Shown here piece after piece: positions 1 to 8,788 of a stretch of DNA of 64,000 nt (the stretch's first letter is position 1; each line of letters begins with the position of its first letter). A program made the position numbers and the translations under genes. The notes below the pieces were generated by a model. That model was not told the DNA's origin, made no database searches, and saw only the letters and a list, made by a program, of their open reading frames with translations. The stretch is from assembly GCF_003383095.1 (NCBI RefSeq), contig NZ_PSYW01000002.1, positions 558,001-622,000 on the forward strand, in the 5' to 3' direction. The stretch is from Haloferax sp. Atlit-12N. GTDB taxonomy: Archaea; Halobacteriota; Halobacteria; Halobacteriales; Haloferacaceae.

Positions 1-60
1 GACGCAACCACTCCCGAGGAGTTGATGCAGGCGGTCTCCTCAGTCACGCCCGACGCCTGA
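1..60 (+). CDS. C-terminal fragment of a gene cut by the window edge
   Basis: An open frame runs from base 1 to a TGA at 58-60 and encodes the last 19 residues of a protein, ending ...SVTPDA. The rest lies outside the window, so neither family nor function can be named. The codon choice (GC-rich third positions) and the gap to the next start at 135 fit a real gene end. Confidence 0.5.
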   Translation, partial: DATTPEELMQAVSSVTPDA

Positions 61-134
61 CCGCGACCGGCGGCAACCGAAAGCGGGTGTAAACATCCGG
101 TTTGTTTATCAAGGAGAAACGTGACGGACGGTGC

Positions 135-938
135 ATGACCAGTCTGCGAGACCTCGGGTTATCCGAATACGAGGCCCGTGCCTACCGCGCGCTCCTGCGG
201 ACGGGCGCGACGACGGCCAAGGAGTTATCGCGCGCCAGCGACGTGCCTATGGGCCGCGTCTACGACGTGCTGAACAGCCTCGAACAGTACCACCTCATCC
301 GGAGTCAGGCGGCTAGCCGGCCGAAGAAGTACGTCGCCGTCGAGCCCGACACGGCGCTCGACCGCCTGCTCGAATCGAAGCGCCAAGAGCTGGCCGAGAA
401 GGCCGAGCAGTACGAGAACGTCGTCGCCGAGTTGACCGACGAACTCGACGCCGCGGAGCCGGTCCACGACCAGTTCTGGACGGCCGCGGTCGGCGCGGAC
501 GAGACCATCGACCTGCTCGTCGAGCGACTCGCGGCGGCCGACGACTCGCTCGTGATGGTCGCCGGGACGCCCTCGCCGCAGTTCGACCTCGACGCCGTCG
601 GCGACCTCGTCGTCGACGAACTGGAGGCCGCGCTCGACCGCGGGGTCGAGGTTTCGATGCTCATGTCGCCGGGCCTCGTCGACAACCTGCCCGAGAGCGT
701 CGGCCAGAGCTACATGAACCGGCTGTCGAGCGCGGAGAACTTCCACGTGCGAACTGCCGAGAACGTCACGGGCGTGTTCAACCTCATCGACGACGTGGAG
801 GTCTGTATCGAGGTGCCGAACCCCCTCAACCCCGGACAGGCGTTCGCCATGATAGACCTGAAAGACCCCGAGTTCGCGGCGAACCTTCGAGAGACGTTCG
901 ACCCGCGCTGGGAGGAAGCGGCACCGCTCCCGCTGTAG
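135..938 (+). CDS. TrmB-family transcriptional regulator
   Basis: A 267-residue DNA-binding regulator. Residues about 5-75 form a winged helix of TrmB type (LSEYEARAYRALLRTG, then a recognition helix around SRASDVPMGRVYDVLNSL). A predicted coiled coil follows (about 80-115), then an alpha/beta C-terminal domain of the kind that senses sugars or other small molecules in TrmB/TrmBL proteins. The ATG at 135 is preferred over an upstream in-frame start at 102 because residue 1 then falls just before the winged helix. The gene is convergent with mptA and shares a hairpin with it. The ligand and target genes cannot be read from the sequence. Confidence 0.85.
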   Translation: MTSLRDLGLSEYEARAYRALLRTGATTAKELSRASDVPMGRVYDVLNSLEQYHLIRSQAASRPKKYVAVEPDTALDRLLESKRQELAEKAEQYENVVAELTDELDAAEPVHDQFWTAAVGADETIDLLVERLAAADDSLVMVAGTPSPQFDLDAVGDLVVDELEAALDRGVEVSMLMSPGLVDNLPESVGQSYMNRLSSAENFHVRTAENVTGVFNLIDDVEVCIEVPNPLNPGQAFAMIDLKDPEFAANLRETFDPRWEEAAPLPL

Positions 939-962
939 GCGAATCGGAAAGAGAAAACGGTC

Positions 963-980
963 GGCTCCGGATTCGGAGCC
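963..980. terminator. Hairpin between convergent genes
   Basis: A perfect 7-bp stem (GGCTCCG / CGGAGCC) with loop GATT lies in the 45-base gap between the TrmB-like gene and mptA, followed on the plus strand by CGTTT. It can fold on both strands, so it may end both transcripts. Confidence 0.45.
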
Positions 981-983
981 CGT

Positions 984-1910
984 TTAGGCGTCGAGTTCGT
1001 CGCGGAGCTGTCCCAGCGTCACCTCGCGCTCGGCGTGCGCGTTGTGCTGGTGAATCGACTCGTCGTTCGACTGTTTCATGTGGACCACCGCGTCGTCGCC
1101 GAGGTGGTCGAGCGCCTCGATGGACATCTCGGCCATCGAGCGGACGCAGTCCTCGACGAACTTCGCGTTCGCGTGGGCGTGGTAGGTCATGTGGTCCTCG
1201 TCGGGGCGCTTCGCGAGGTTGTAGATGCGCGCCGACATCGAGTCGCGGGCGATGTCGATGAGGTCCATGAGGTCGACCTCGGGCGAGCCCTCCGTCTCGA
1301 CGGTGAGCGTGGCGTGGCCGCGCTGGGAGTGGCCCGGCTGGGGGACCTTGTCGAGGAACTCCTCGATGGTGTCGTCGTCCACGGAGAGGTCCTGCAACAC
1401 GTCGCGGGCGCGGGAGGCGGACATGCCCTGCGAACAGGGGCAGACGGTCATGCCGACCACTTCCGCACCGATTTCCTCGCGGGTGCCCTCGTCGGTCGCG
1501 GTGGCGCTGGCGATAATCTGTGCGGTGCTCTGGGTGGAGAGTCCGCTTGCGGGGGTGTCCTCGCGGACGACGAGTTCGGCGGTCATGCTGACCTCGGCGG
1601 TCGTCGTGTACTCGTGTTTCGCGAGGAGGCGCTCGGCGGCGTCGCCACACATGTCCTCTACGCGGTAGGCCGGCTCGGAGACGGCGGCTTCGAGGACCTC
1701 GTCGATGACCTGCATATTTCGGCTCATGTCGATGCCCTTGCGGCCGCCGGGGAGGTCGACGAAGACCTCGAACTCAGCCATCAAGACGAGGGGTCGCTTC
1801 CCGTCGCGGGCGATCTTGACGAGCTTCTCGACGCCTGTGACGCCGACCTGGCTCAGCCCGACGGTCACGTCCGGCTGGGAGGCCTGTACGTCAGGCAACT
1901 GGTGACTCAT
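984..1910 (-). CDS. mptA: GTP cyclohydrolase MptA (FolE2/COG1469 family)
   Basis: A 308-residue enzyme that opens the purine ring of GTP to make a dihydroneopterin derivative. In archaea this is the first step toward the pterin of tetrahydrofolate/methanopterin, and it also feeds the 7-deazaguanine of archaeosine in tRNA. It is metal dependent and cytoplasmic. The family signature is visible: the conserved Cys-Pro-Cys at 157-159 (VCPCSQG) and the histidines of GHSQRGH at 194 and 199. Length is normal for the archaeal branch. It is transcribed alone on the minus strand, convergent with the TrmB-like gene. Identification is by recognisable family motifs and is firm. Confidence 0.93.
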   Translation of the reverse strand: MSHQLPDVQASQPDVTVGLSQVGVTGVEKLVKIARDGKRPLVLMAEFEVFVDLPGGRKGIDMSRNMQVIDEVLEAAVSEPAYRVEDMCGDAAERLLAKHEYTTTAEVSMTAELVVREDTPASGLSTQSTAQIIASATATDEGTREEIGAEVVGMTVCPCSQGMSASRARDVLQDLSVDDDTIEEFLDKVPQPGHSQRGHATLTVETEGSPEVDLMDLIDIARDSMSARIYNLAKRPDEDHMTYHAHANAKFVEDCVRSMAEMSIEALDHLGDDAVVHMKQSNDESIHQHNAHAEREVTLGQLRDELDA

Positions 1911-1991
1911 CGAAGAATAAAAAGTGCCGTTGCTGATTAGTGCTTTCGATAGGGGAACCGAATCGCGGGCGAACGCGCCGCTGTGTTCCGA

Positions 1992-2414
1992 CTACGGCCA
2001 GTCGTCGCGACCCTCGTCTTCGAAGGGGTCGGCGGGGGCGTCGTCGTCGCCGGCGAGCACCCACTCGGCGGCCTCGGCGGCGTCCTCGACGGGGAGGTAC
2101 TCCCAGCCGGTTTCCTCGGCCACCACGCGGTCCTCGTCGGACGTGCCGACGAAGACGTGCCGGTCGGTGTCGAACTGGCGCATCACGTTTTCGAGGCTCT
2201 CTTTGACGCCGCGCGGTCCGGAGAAGAAGTCCTGCCGGATGCGCTCTTTCCGGGTGAAGTTCGTCACGACGTAGGTCGGCTTCTCGCTCACCACGCCGAT
2301 GTACTTCGTCCACGTTCGGGCGTCCGAAAACGCCGCGTTCGGGTCGCCGAGCTGCTTGAGCGCGGAGAGTTCGAACGCGAGCGTCATCGTTCCTTGGCCG
2401 CCACCTGTTGCCAT
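1992..2414 (-). CDS. Conserved haloarchaeal protein (DUF7124-like)
   Basis: A 140-residue soluble acidic protein. I recognise it as a conserved haloarchaeal family (DUF7124-like, from memory) without known function. The first half is a compact alpha/beta region (MTLAFELSALKQL, then YIGVVSEKPTYVVTNFTRK). The last 30 residues are an acidic tail rich in Asp, Glu and Ala. An alternative start at Met10 (base 2387) precedes the conserved part, so the first nine residues (ATGGGQGT) are uncertain. It lies 81 bases upstream of mptA on the same strand and could be co-transcribed with it. Confidence 0.7.
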   Translation of the reverse strand: MATGGGQGTMTLAFELSALKQLGDPNAAFSDARTWTKYIGVVSEKPTYVVTNFTRKERIRQDFFSGPRGVKESLENVMRQFDTDRHVFVGTSDEDRVVAEETGWEYLPVEDAAEAAEWVLAGDDDAPADPFEDEGRDDWP

Positions 2415-2540
2415 ACCCGGCGATAGGCGGCGACGCGTGGAAAACGACTTCGGTCCCGGCCGTCCGCGAGCGAGAGACCGTCGGCTCGGGAGCGACCGGG
2501 TCGGGCGGAGAACGCGAGCGACGGGACGGACGCAGCGAGA

Positions 2541-2780
2541 TTACTGGACGCGGACGTAGTCGGTGAACACCACGATGTCGCCCCGCGAGAGCCGCGAGGT
2601 GGTCGGGTCGATGTCGAGCGTGCCAGCGGGGCTAGCGGTCGCGAGTGCGTGCTGGGTTCGCTCGCTCAACTCGTCGAAGTGGTGGACCCGAGCGCCCGGC
2701 GGCACGTCGGTAACGGGTGCGACGGTCGGCGGCGCGGCGACTGCTGGGGAAGACGGCGACTGTCCGTCTTTTGATGACAT
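2541..2780 (-). CDS. Small hypothetical haloarchaeal protein
   Basis: A 79-residue protein of unknown function. Residues 1-35 are Ser/Pro/Ala-rich and probably disordered. Residues 36-79 (VHHFDELSERTQHALA to SRGDIVVFTDYVRVQ) look like a small folded beta-rich domain. The ATG at 2780 is chosen over an in-frame start four codons earlier because a TATA box lies 25-32 bases upstream of it, consistent with a leaderless mRNA. Confidence 0.6.
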   Translation of the reverse strand: MSSKDGQSPSSPAVAAPPTVAPVTDVPPGARVHHFDELSERTQHALATASPAGTLDIDPTTSRLSRGDIVVFTDYVRVQ

Positions 2781-2804
2781 ATGGTAACACACATCATGAA
2801 TGGA

Positions 2805-2812
2805 GATAAATG
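2805..2812 (-). promoter_or_regulatory. TATA box of the small hypothetical gene
   Basis: On the minus strand the site reads CATTTATC, centred about 28 bases before the ATG at 2780. This is the usual spacing of a haloarchaeal TATA box for a leaderless transcript. Confidence 0.5.
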
Positions 2813-2975
2813 TTTGGCCGGCGGAACGACTGTCTGGGAGCGCGTAACGAGGGGCAAAAGAGAGCCAAGAACGAGAGGCGAACCGCGAACGCGGGCGAGC
2901 GCTCGGCGAGCCGACGCCGGGCGGCCGCGCGCAGACGCGGCTGGCCGGGTGAAAACAGCGGGAGCGGGTCCCGAG

Positions 2976-4217
2976 TTACTGTTCTGCCGCCGCGCCTTCG
3001 AGGTCGTCGAGCTGGAAGTCCTGCTTCACGAGGATCTCCTTCTGCCCGCTGACGTCGACCTGTTCGCGCATGAGCTTCTTGTACTTCGTCTGCGGCGAGA
3101 GGTCGCCGATGAGGACGCCGCCGACGATTTTGCCGTCCTTGATGGCGAGGCGCCGCCACTCGGTGTCGGAGTACTTGGCCTCGACGTGGTCGTCGCCGAG
3201 CGTCGGGTGGCCGAACGAGAGGAACGGGAAGTCGAAGTGGGTGATGGAGTACGACGAGACCCAGCGGAACTCCTCGGAGCCGTAGTCGACCATGTTCTTG
3301 GCCGCGATGGTGCCTTGCTCTTTGGCGGAGCCCCACGCGCCGTTCTGGGCGCGGTCGCCGAGGATGAGGTCGTGGAACTCGGTGATGTCACCGGCCGCGA
3401 AGATGTCATCGTGGTTCGTCCGCATGAACTCGTCCGTGTAGATGCCGTTGTCGTACTCGATGTCGGTGCCACCGAGAATCTCCGTGTTGAAGTTCAGGCC
3501 GATGGCGATGCCGACGAAGTCGGCGTCGTAGCGGTCGCCGTTGGGGTCGACGGCGGTCGTGACGCGGTCGTTCTCGTCGACCTCGAAGTGGTCGACGCCG
3601 GAGTCGAAGACGGGTTCGACGTTGCGCTCGCGGAGCGCCTCGTGGATGATTTCCGCGCCTTCCTCGGAGAGCGCGTAGCGCCACCACGCCTTGCCGCGCA
3701 TGAGGTACTTGCCCTCGACCTCCTGTGCGGCCGTGATGGCCGCGAGGTCGATGCCGAGCAGGCCCGCGCCGATGACGACGGAGTTGTCCGCGCCCTCGAT
3801 GTGCTCTTTGATGTCGCGGGCGTCCTGGAACGTCCAGAAGTGGTGGATGCCTTCCGCGTCGGAGTTCTCGACGGGGAGTTGGGTCGGCGTGCCGCCGATG
3901 GCGAGAAGGAGTTTGTCGTAGTCGTACTCGGTGCCGTCGTGGGCGGTGACGGTGTGGGCCTCGGGGTCGATATCCGTGACGAGCGTGTTGAGTTCGAGGT
4001 CAACGTCGCGGTCGTCGTACCACGACTCGTCGTGGATGGAGATGGGGGCCTCGGGCAGTTTGCCCTTGGCGAATTCCTTGATGAGAATGCGGTTGTACAG
4101 CGGTTCGCCCTCGTCCGTGATGATAGTGATGTCGGCGTCGGGTTCCTCTTCGCGGAGTGTCTCAGCCGCTGAGGCCCCGGCGATACCGTCGCCGACGATC
4201 ACGTACGATTGGCTCAT
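2976..4217 (-). CDS. NAD(P)/FAD-dependent pyridine-nucleotide disulfide-type oxidoreductase
   Basis: A 413-residue flavoprotein of the rubredoxin-reductase / nitrite-reductase NirB N-terminal type. Two dinucleotide-binding motifs are visible: FAD-binding VIVGDGIAG at 6-14 and NAD(P)-binding VIGAGLLG at 148-155. The FAD-ribityl motif AAGD is at 274-277. No CxxC redox pair is seen, so it is not a thioredoxin- or lipoamide-type reductase. The C-terminal 100 residues resemble a BFD/NirB-linked interface domain. The electron acceptor is unknown and no ferredoxin or rubredoxin gene is adjacent. The start at 4217 (MSQSYVIVG) puts the FAD motif at the N terminus; an in-frame start 48 bases earlier is unlikely. 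Confidence 0.85.
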   Translation of the reverse strand: MSQSYVIVGDGIAGASAAETLREEEPDADITIITDEGEPLYNRILIKEFAKGKLPEAPISIHDESWYDDRDVDLELNTLVTDIDPEAHTVTAHDGTEYDYDKLLLAIGGTPTQLPVENSDAEGIHHFWTFQDARDIKEHIEGADNSVVIGAGLLGIDLAAITAAQEVEGKYLMRGKAWWRYALSEEGAEIIHEALRERNVEPVFDSGVDHFEVDENDRVTTAVDPNGDRYDADFVGIAIGLNFNTEILGGTDIEYDNGIYTDEFMRTNHDDIFAAGDITEFHDLILGDRAQNGAWGSAKEQGTIAAKNMVDYGSEEFRWVSSYSITHFDFPFLSFGHPTLGDDHVEAKYSDTEWRRLAIKDGKIVGGVLIGDLSPQTKYKKLMREQVDVSGQKEILVKQDFQLDDLEGAAAEQ

Positions 4218-4324
4218 GACCCGACGTTTGTATTCGGGGTTAATGTGGATTGCTATCTCCCTCATGATTGTTTCGCAGGCGGAAATCGGGGCGAGATGGG
4301 GAGACGGGAGCCGAATCGCGGGTG

Positions 4325-4711
4325 TTACTGCGTCTCACTAAGCCGCTCGGTGAGGCCGCCGTCAGCGGCGGCGGGGCACTCCGACGGTGCCGACGCCGCG
4401 TCGTCGCCGCCGCGAGCGAGTGCGCCGCGGGCGAGGCCGCGGACGTGACCGGGAACACCGCTGGCGGCGACGGTACCGACAGCCCCGCGAACCCCGACGA
4501 CGCCGGCGGCGAAGCCGAGCGGCCAGCCCAAGAACAGCGCCACGAGACCGAGACCGGGTGCGAGCGGGGCGACGAGCGCCGCGACAGCGGTGGCCGTGAA
4601 GACGCCGAGAACCGCCGCGACCGCGACGAGAGCGGTCTCTGAAAGCGTCCTGAATCGCCGCGGAAGCGTCTCTCGAACGTCGCCGCGGCCGGGATGAGTA
4701 TCGTTGAACAT
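4325..4711 (-). CDS. Small membrane protein, unknown function
   Basis: A 128-residue protein with two or three hydrophobic segments: about 25-48 (ALVAVAAVLGVFTATAVAAL), 50-65 and 66-85. A charged N terminus precedes them and a soluble Ala/Asp-rich tail follows. A GAGGAG sequence lies about seven bases before the ATG at 4711, so this may be one of the minority of Shine-Dalgarno-led genes. It lies between two minus-strand genes with modest gaps. No family is recognised. Confidence 0.6.
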   Translation of the reverse strand: MFNDTHPGRGDVRETLPRRFRTLSETALVAVAAVLGVFTATAVAALVAPLAPGLGLVALFLGWPLGFAAGVVGVRGAVGTVAASGVPGHVRGLARGALARGGDDAASAPSECPAAADGGLTERLSETQ

Positions 4712-4799
4712 GGTCGTTCTCCTCGTTTGGAGAGAAGACCGCCGACACCAAAAGAGTAATCTGAATTACATTTCTGTAAGCGGGCTTACCGTAGCGCGC

Positions 4800-5708
4800 T
4801 TATGCAATCTTCTCGACAGCTTCGACCGCGGAGTCGACGACCGAGAGTTCGTCGTCGAGGTCGACGACGAGGGCCTCGTCCCCGTGTTCGATGCGGACGC
4901 GGACGCGCCACGGCTCCTCGGAGACGACCGTGAGCGCGTCGTCGCCGACGACCCAGGGGAACCGCCAAAACGGCGTCCCGCACACGTCTTCGCCCCGCGA
5001 GGAGAGGAAGCCGAGGACCGTCGACTCGTCGAGCAGGACCAGTCCCACGGGCGAGACGGCCTCGTAAGCGCACTGGGCACAGCGGTGGGTCACGACCACG
5101 TCGAGGTCGAACGGGTCTGCGTCGCGGGACAGCGAGGTGCTCGTCGTCCCGCCGCACTCGGGGCAGACGCCGTCGGCAGCGAGGCAGTGGAGGTGTCGCA
5201 CGCGCTGGTCGAACGCGGACAGAAGCGCCTCGGTGGTGCGGCCTTCGAGGCCTCCGGGCGGGAACTCCTCGTGGGCGTGGGTCCGCGCGCAGTCCGCACA
5301 GGAGATGGTGAGTTTCTCGTCGCCGTAGTCGGCTTCGAGCGACCCGCCGCAGGCGACACAGGAACCGGGTGCCGAGAACGCCGGGAGGACGGGGTCTTCG
5401 TTGAACGTCCCCGCGAGCACGGCGCGGACGACCTTCTCGCCGGCGTGGCGGAAGTCGTAGCCGTCGTCGGTCTTGCGGACGAACTGACCGCGGAGCTTTC
5501 CGAGGTGGTAGTTGAACCGCGCGCTGTCGTCGACGCCGACCCGTCGGCGGAGTTCGGAGAAGGGGACGGGTCGGTCGGGTGACTCCCAGAGCGCTTCGAG
5601 GATGGTGAGTCGGGTCTCGTCGGCGACGATACCGAACGCCTCGGCCGGGGAGATGCAGTCGTCGCATTCGAGGACCGAGTCCTCGCGGACGGATGCGGAG
5701 TCGCTCAT
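4800..5708 (-). CDS. Winged-helix regulator with zinc-ribbon motifs
   Basis: A 302-residue predicted transcription regulator. Residues about 20-95 form an ArsR-type winged helix (PAEAFGIVADETRLTILEAL, ARFNYHLGKLRGQF). The C-terminal region has four CxxC pairs, C117/C120, C137/C140, C182/C185 and C210/C213, which suggests two zinc-binding ribbons. An additional CDDC (15-18) sits before the helix-turn-helix. This architecture is common in haloarchaeal regulators of unknown target. The start at 5708 has a TATA box (ATTTAAT at 5733-5739) centred 28 bases upstream. It is divergent from the DUF6149 gene, with a 149-base shared promoter region. Confidence 0.85.
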   Translation of the reverse strand: MSDSASVREDSVLECDDCISPAEAFGIVADETRLTILEALWESPDRPVPFSELRRRVGVDDSARFNYHLGKLRGQFVRKTDDGYDFRHAGEKVVRAVLAGTFNEDPVLPAFSAPGSCVACGGSLEADYGDEKLTISCADCARTHAHEEFPPGGLEGRTTEALLSAFDQRVRHLHCLAADGVCPECGGTTSTSLSRDADPFDLDVVVTHRCAQCAYEAVSPVGLVLLDESTVLGFLSSRGEDVCGTPFWRFPWVVGDDALTVVSEEPWRVRVRIEHGDEALVVDLDDELSVVDSAVEAVEKIA

Positions 5709-5730
5709 ACCCCTCACATGCGGGCGAGTC

Positions 5731-5740
5731 GCATTAAATC
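5731..5740 (-). promoter_or_regulatory. TATA box of the zinc-ribbon regulator
   Basis: The minus strand reads GATTTAATGC, centred 28 bases upstream of the ATG at 5708. Confidence 0.5.
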
Positions 5741-5857
5741 ACGTCGTGAAATTTCGTTCAGGAACCCGAGACGCGCGTCGTGGGCGCGTCCGGACCGCGC
5801 GCCGCCGTCCCCGGAGACGTGGTCTTTAGGTGTATCCGACCCGAAGCGAACGACGAA

Positions 5858-6460
5858 ATGAAGATTCGCCAGAACATCCGCCACTTCGCGACGAAGAAGG
5901 CCCTCACCATGCCGGTCATCGGCGACATCGCCACCGAGAAGATGGTGGACCTCCACGTTCGCATCTTCGGCGAGCGCGCGGACCCCGACCGCAGAGAGGA
6001 GCGCGAAGCCCACATGGCGGCGTTCTTCGAGTGCACCTTCGACACCTACCTCGCGGCGCTCGACGCCGGCTACCCCGAGGCCGAGGCCCGCGAGATAACC
6101 CACGTGCAGGCCAACTTCGACTTCTACAACCACGGCTGGACCGAGATGATGGAGATTCCGGTCGACGAAATCGAGGCCCACTACGAGCGCTACGAGGAGT
6201 TCTTCGAGCGCCACGGCATCGACATCGCCGAGCCGCTCGGCGAGTTCCGCACCATCGACATCCCGGACGCGCCCGCGACGCTCGACAAACTCGACGACCC
6301 CGACCACCCCCACGCGGAGGGCGGCTTCGCCGACGACGTGTACGTCGAGGACGACTCGGGCGAGGTCGGCGTCGGCGGGGCCGACGAGCCCGAAGACGTG
6401 GACGTGTCGGCCGCGCCGGGGATGCAGGACGTCGACAGCACCGACGAGAAGACCGCGTAG
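5858..6460 (+). CDS. DUF6149 family protein
   Basis: A 200-residue soluble protein of a conserved haloarchaeal family of unknown function (DUF6149, assigned from memory). Residues 1-140 look all-helical and are rich in His, Glu and aromatic residues (HVQANFDFYNHGWTEMMEIP), which would suit a helical-bundle fold. No clear metal motif can be named. Residues 155-200 are a disordered acidic tail. The ATG at 5858 follows a CTTTAGG TATA-like element about 31 bases upstream. Earlier in-frame starts would add a GC-rich unconserved stretch. Confidence 0.75.
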   Translation: MKIRQNIRHFATKKALTMPVIGDIATEKMVDLHVRIFGERADPDRREEREAHMAAFFECTFDTYLAALDAGYPEAEAREITHVQANFDFYNHGWTEMMEIPVDEIEAHYERYEEFFERHGIDIAEPLGEFRTIDIPDAPATLDKLDDPDHPHAEGGFADDVYVEDDSGEVGVGGADEPEDVDVSAAPGMQDVDSTDEKTA

Positions 6461-6487
6461 AAGAGTCCGCGCGGGGCCGAGTCCCGC

Positions 6488-7972
6488 TCAGTCGTCGGAC
6501 GGCACGCGGGGGCCGACGTCGACGACGCTGTTTTTCCACGTCCCGCGGGTGAACCACGCGAACGCGAGCAGCGCCACCCCGACGTTCGAGAAGGCGATGC
6601 CGTACCAGATGCCGGTCGGGCCCATGGAGAAGAACTCCACGAGCACGAACGACGCCGGGATGCGCAGCACCCACAGCGAGATGAGCGAGAACACCATCGC
6701 GGTCCGGGTGGACCCGCTCCCGCGGAAGCCCCCATTGACGACGTTGAACGCCCCGAGGAACAGGAACGTCGGGCCGATGATGCGCAGATAGTCCACGCCG
6801 ATGGCGATGACCGCCTCCTCGCCGGGGATGAACACCGCGACGATGGGTTCGGCGAACAGGTAGGCGGCGGCGGAGACGAACACCAGCGCGGTGACGATGA
6901 TGCCGATTCCCCAGAACACCGCGCGTTCGGCGCGCTCGGCCTGGTCAGCGCCGAGGTTCTGGCCGACGACGGTCGAGGTCCCCTGCGCGAGGCCGATGGC
7001 CGGCAGGAAGACCAGCGAGTTGAGGCGGTTACCGATACCGAACGCGGCGACCGCAGTCTCGGTGCTGGCCCCGCCGGCGTTGACGGCGGCGTAGGCGACG
7101 AGCGCCGTGAGGGCGGTCACGCCGAGCGCGCGGGTGGACTGCTCGATGCTCGACGGCGCGCCGATGCGGACGATGCGCTCGACCATCTCGCGCTCCGGAA
7201 TCAGGTCGCGCGGCGAGAGGCTGATGCCGACCCGCCCAGAGAGCAGGAGCCAGAAGCCGACGAGCGCGCCGACGCCGCGGGAGAACACCGTGGCGATGGC
7301 CGCGCCCTGCACGCCGAAACCGGTGAAGCCGGTCGCGGCGAACAGCGACTGTCCGAGGCCTTCGAGACCGAGGTAGCCGAACAGCGGGTTCCCGTTGAAT
7401 CCGAGGATAAGGAACGGGTCGAGAAAGACGTTGATGACGACGCCGAGCGCCATCAGGTACATCGGCGTCTTGGTGTCGCCCCACCCGCGGAGTAGCGCCT
7501 GGAAGATGAAGAAGCCGAACATGAACGCGACGCCGAGGAAGATGGTGCGCGTGTAGTCGACCGCCAACTGGTGGACTTCAGTGCCGGGCGTCGTCCCGAT
7601 GAGCGGGAGCAGTATCGGCGTCAGCAGATAGCCGATGAGCGCGAACCCGGCCGAAAGCAGGATGACGAATCCGAGGGTCTGGCCGGCGGCGCGGTCGACC
7701 GCGCCGTGGTTGCCCGCGCCCTTGTTCTGGGCGACGAGGACCGTCCCGGCGACGGTGAAGCCGCCGCCGAACGAAATCATGAGGAAGACGAGCGGCCACG
7801 AAAACGACAGCGCCGAGACGGCCTCGGAGCCGACGCGGCCGACCCAGAAGGTGTCGGCGAGGTTGTACGCCACCTGCATAATCTGCGAGAGGACGAGCGG
7901 GAGCGACAGCACCAACATCGGCTTGACGAGGTCGCCGTCGACGAGGTTGACGTCCTTGGCCTTCGCGCTCAT
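6488..7972 (-). CDS. MATE-family multidrug/cation efflux transporter
   Basis: A 494-residue integral membrane protein with about 12 predicted helices in two homologous halves, the standard MATE (NorM/DinF) size and layout. Such proteins export organic cations or drugs using sodium or proton gradients. The N-terminal half begins LVKPMLVLSLPLVLSQIMQVAYNLADTFWVG and the matching start of the second half is around residue 260 (RIGAPSSIEQSTRALG). It overlaps the upstream TetR-type gene by four bases (ATGA at 7969-7972), so the two are one operon. The adjoining repressor suggests induction by a substrate. Confidence 0.93.
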   Translation of the reverse strand: MSAKAKDVNLVDGDLVKPMLVLSLPLVLSQIMQVAYNLADTFWVGRVGSEAVSALSFSWPLVFLMISFGGGFTVAGTVLVAQNKGAGNHGAVDRAAGQTLGFVILLSAGFALIGYLLTPILLPLIGTTPGTEVHQLAVDYTRTIFLGVAFMFGFFIFQALLRGWGDTKTPMYLMALGVVINVFLDPFLILGFNGNPLFGYLGLEGLGQSLFAATGFTGFGVQGAAIATVFSRGVGALVGFWLLLSGRVGISLSPRDLIPEREMVERIVRIGAPSSIEQSTRALGVTALTALVAYAAVNAGGASTETAVAAFGIGNRLNSLVFLPAIGLAQGTSTVVGQNLGADQAERAERAVFWGIGIIVTALVFVSAAAYLFAEPIVAVFIPGEEAVIAIGVDYLRIIGPTFLFLGAFNVVNGGFRGSGSTRTAMVFSLISLWVLRIPASFVLVEFFSMGPTGIWYGIAFSNVGVALLAFAWFTRGTWKNSVVDVGPRVPSDD

Positions 7973-8628
7973 TCGTCACCCTCCTCGCGCACGAGGTTCT
8001 CGACGACGAACTCGTCGAGCGCGGCGCGGACTTCGGTGGGCGCGTCGGAGGCGGACTGGCTCGCCGTCTCGGTTCCCGAGGGGTCGGTCACGGCGACGCG
8101 CTGGAGGCGCGCGCCGTCGAGCGCGGCGAAGAGGAGCGACGCGGTTCGGTCGGCGTCGACCTCGCGGAAGTGGCCTTGCTCGATGCCCTCGCGGATGATG
8201 TCGGCGAAGCGGCGGCGGATGACCGCCTCGTTGCGGGCGATCTGCTCGCGGTAGGCCTCGACGTACGGGGCCTGCGTCCGCAGTTCGTTGAGGGCGAGTC
8301 CGAAGCGGTCGTAGTCGCCGTCGTCGTCGCCGTCGGGGACCATCTTATCGAGGAGGATCCGGAGGCGGGTCTCGGGGGCGTCGCCCTCGGTCGCGGCGAC
8401 CCGCTCCTCGAAGCGGTCGAACAGGTAGCCGAGGAACGCGACGAGCAGTTCCTGTTTCGTCCCGTAGTGGTAGTGGAGGAGGGACTTGCTCTTTCCGGCC
8501 TCGTCGGCGATTCGTTGCATCGTCAGGTCCGCGTAGCCGTGGGCGCACAGCGCCCGGTAGGTCGCGGCCATCAGTTCTTCGTGGACCTCGGCGGGGACCG
8601 ACTGGTCCGGCGTTTCGTCTGCACTCAC
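7969..8628 (-). CDS. TetR-family repressor of the MATE operon
   Basis: A 219-residue regulator. The N-terminal TetR helix-turn-helix is clear at about 20-65 (DLTMQRIADEAGKSKSLLHYHYG, then TKQELLVAFL). The rest is a helical ligand-binding domain. The start is GTG at 8628. A perfect 14-bp palindrome lies just upstream between the TATA box and the start codon, as expected for autorepression. The gene is first in the operon with the MATE transporter, the usual arrangement for drug-responsive efflux control. Confidence 0.92.
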   Translation of the reverse strand: MSADETPDQSVPAEVHEELMAATYRALCAHGYADLTMQRIADEAGKSKSLLHYHYGTKQELLVAFLGYLFDRFEERVAATEGDAPETRLRILLDKMVPDGDDDGDYDRFGLALNELRTQAPYVEAYREQIARNEAVIRRRFADIIREGIEQGHFREVDADRTASLLFAALDGARLQRVAVTDPSGTETASQSASDAPTEVRAALDEFVVENLVREEGDE

Positions 8629-8630
8629 TA

Positions 8631-8644
8631 ACTGACTAGTCAGT
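8631..8644. promoter_or_regulatory. Palindromic operator for the TetR-type repressor
   Basis: ACTGACTAGTCAGT is a perfect 14-bp palindrome, 3 bases before the GTG of the TetR gene and downstream of its TATA box. Binding here would block transcription start. The core TGACTAGTCA resembles sites bound by other TetR proteins. Confidence 0.75.
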
Positions 8645-8650
8645 CAGCTA

Positions 8651-8659
8651 CTTAAAAAG
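8651..8659 (-). promoter_or_regulatory. TATA box of the TetR-MATE operon
   Basis: The minus strand reads CTTTTTAAG, centred about 27 bases upstream of the GTG at 8628, with the palindromic operator lying between. Confidence 0.6.
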
Positions 8660-8754
8660 AAGTTGCGAACGAGAAACAAGTTGCCGGTAAGTGTGCGACT
8701 GCGCGGCACGAGACGCGACAGCACGCGGGAAGACGACCCACCGCGAGAAGTCAG

Positions 8755-8760
8755 AAAAAA
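8755..8760 (-). terminator. T6 tract after the flavoprotein gene
   Basis: Six consecutive T on the minus strand, 29-34 bases past the stop of the 8789-10102 gene. Oligo-T tracts are the main intrinsic termination signal in archaea. Confidence 0.5.
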
Positions 8761-8788
8761 GCCCGAGAGAGTCGGCGGTACGGTCGCG

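Noticed and set aside
2781-4172. Long plus-strand open frame opposite the flavoprotein gene
   Set aside because: The minus-strand reading has intact FAD and NAD motifs; the plus-strand product is Val/Asp/Arg-rich with no fold.
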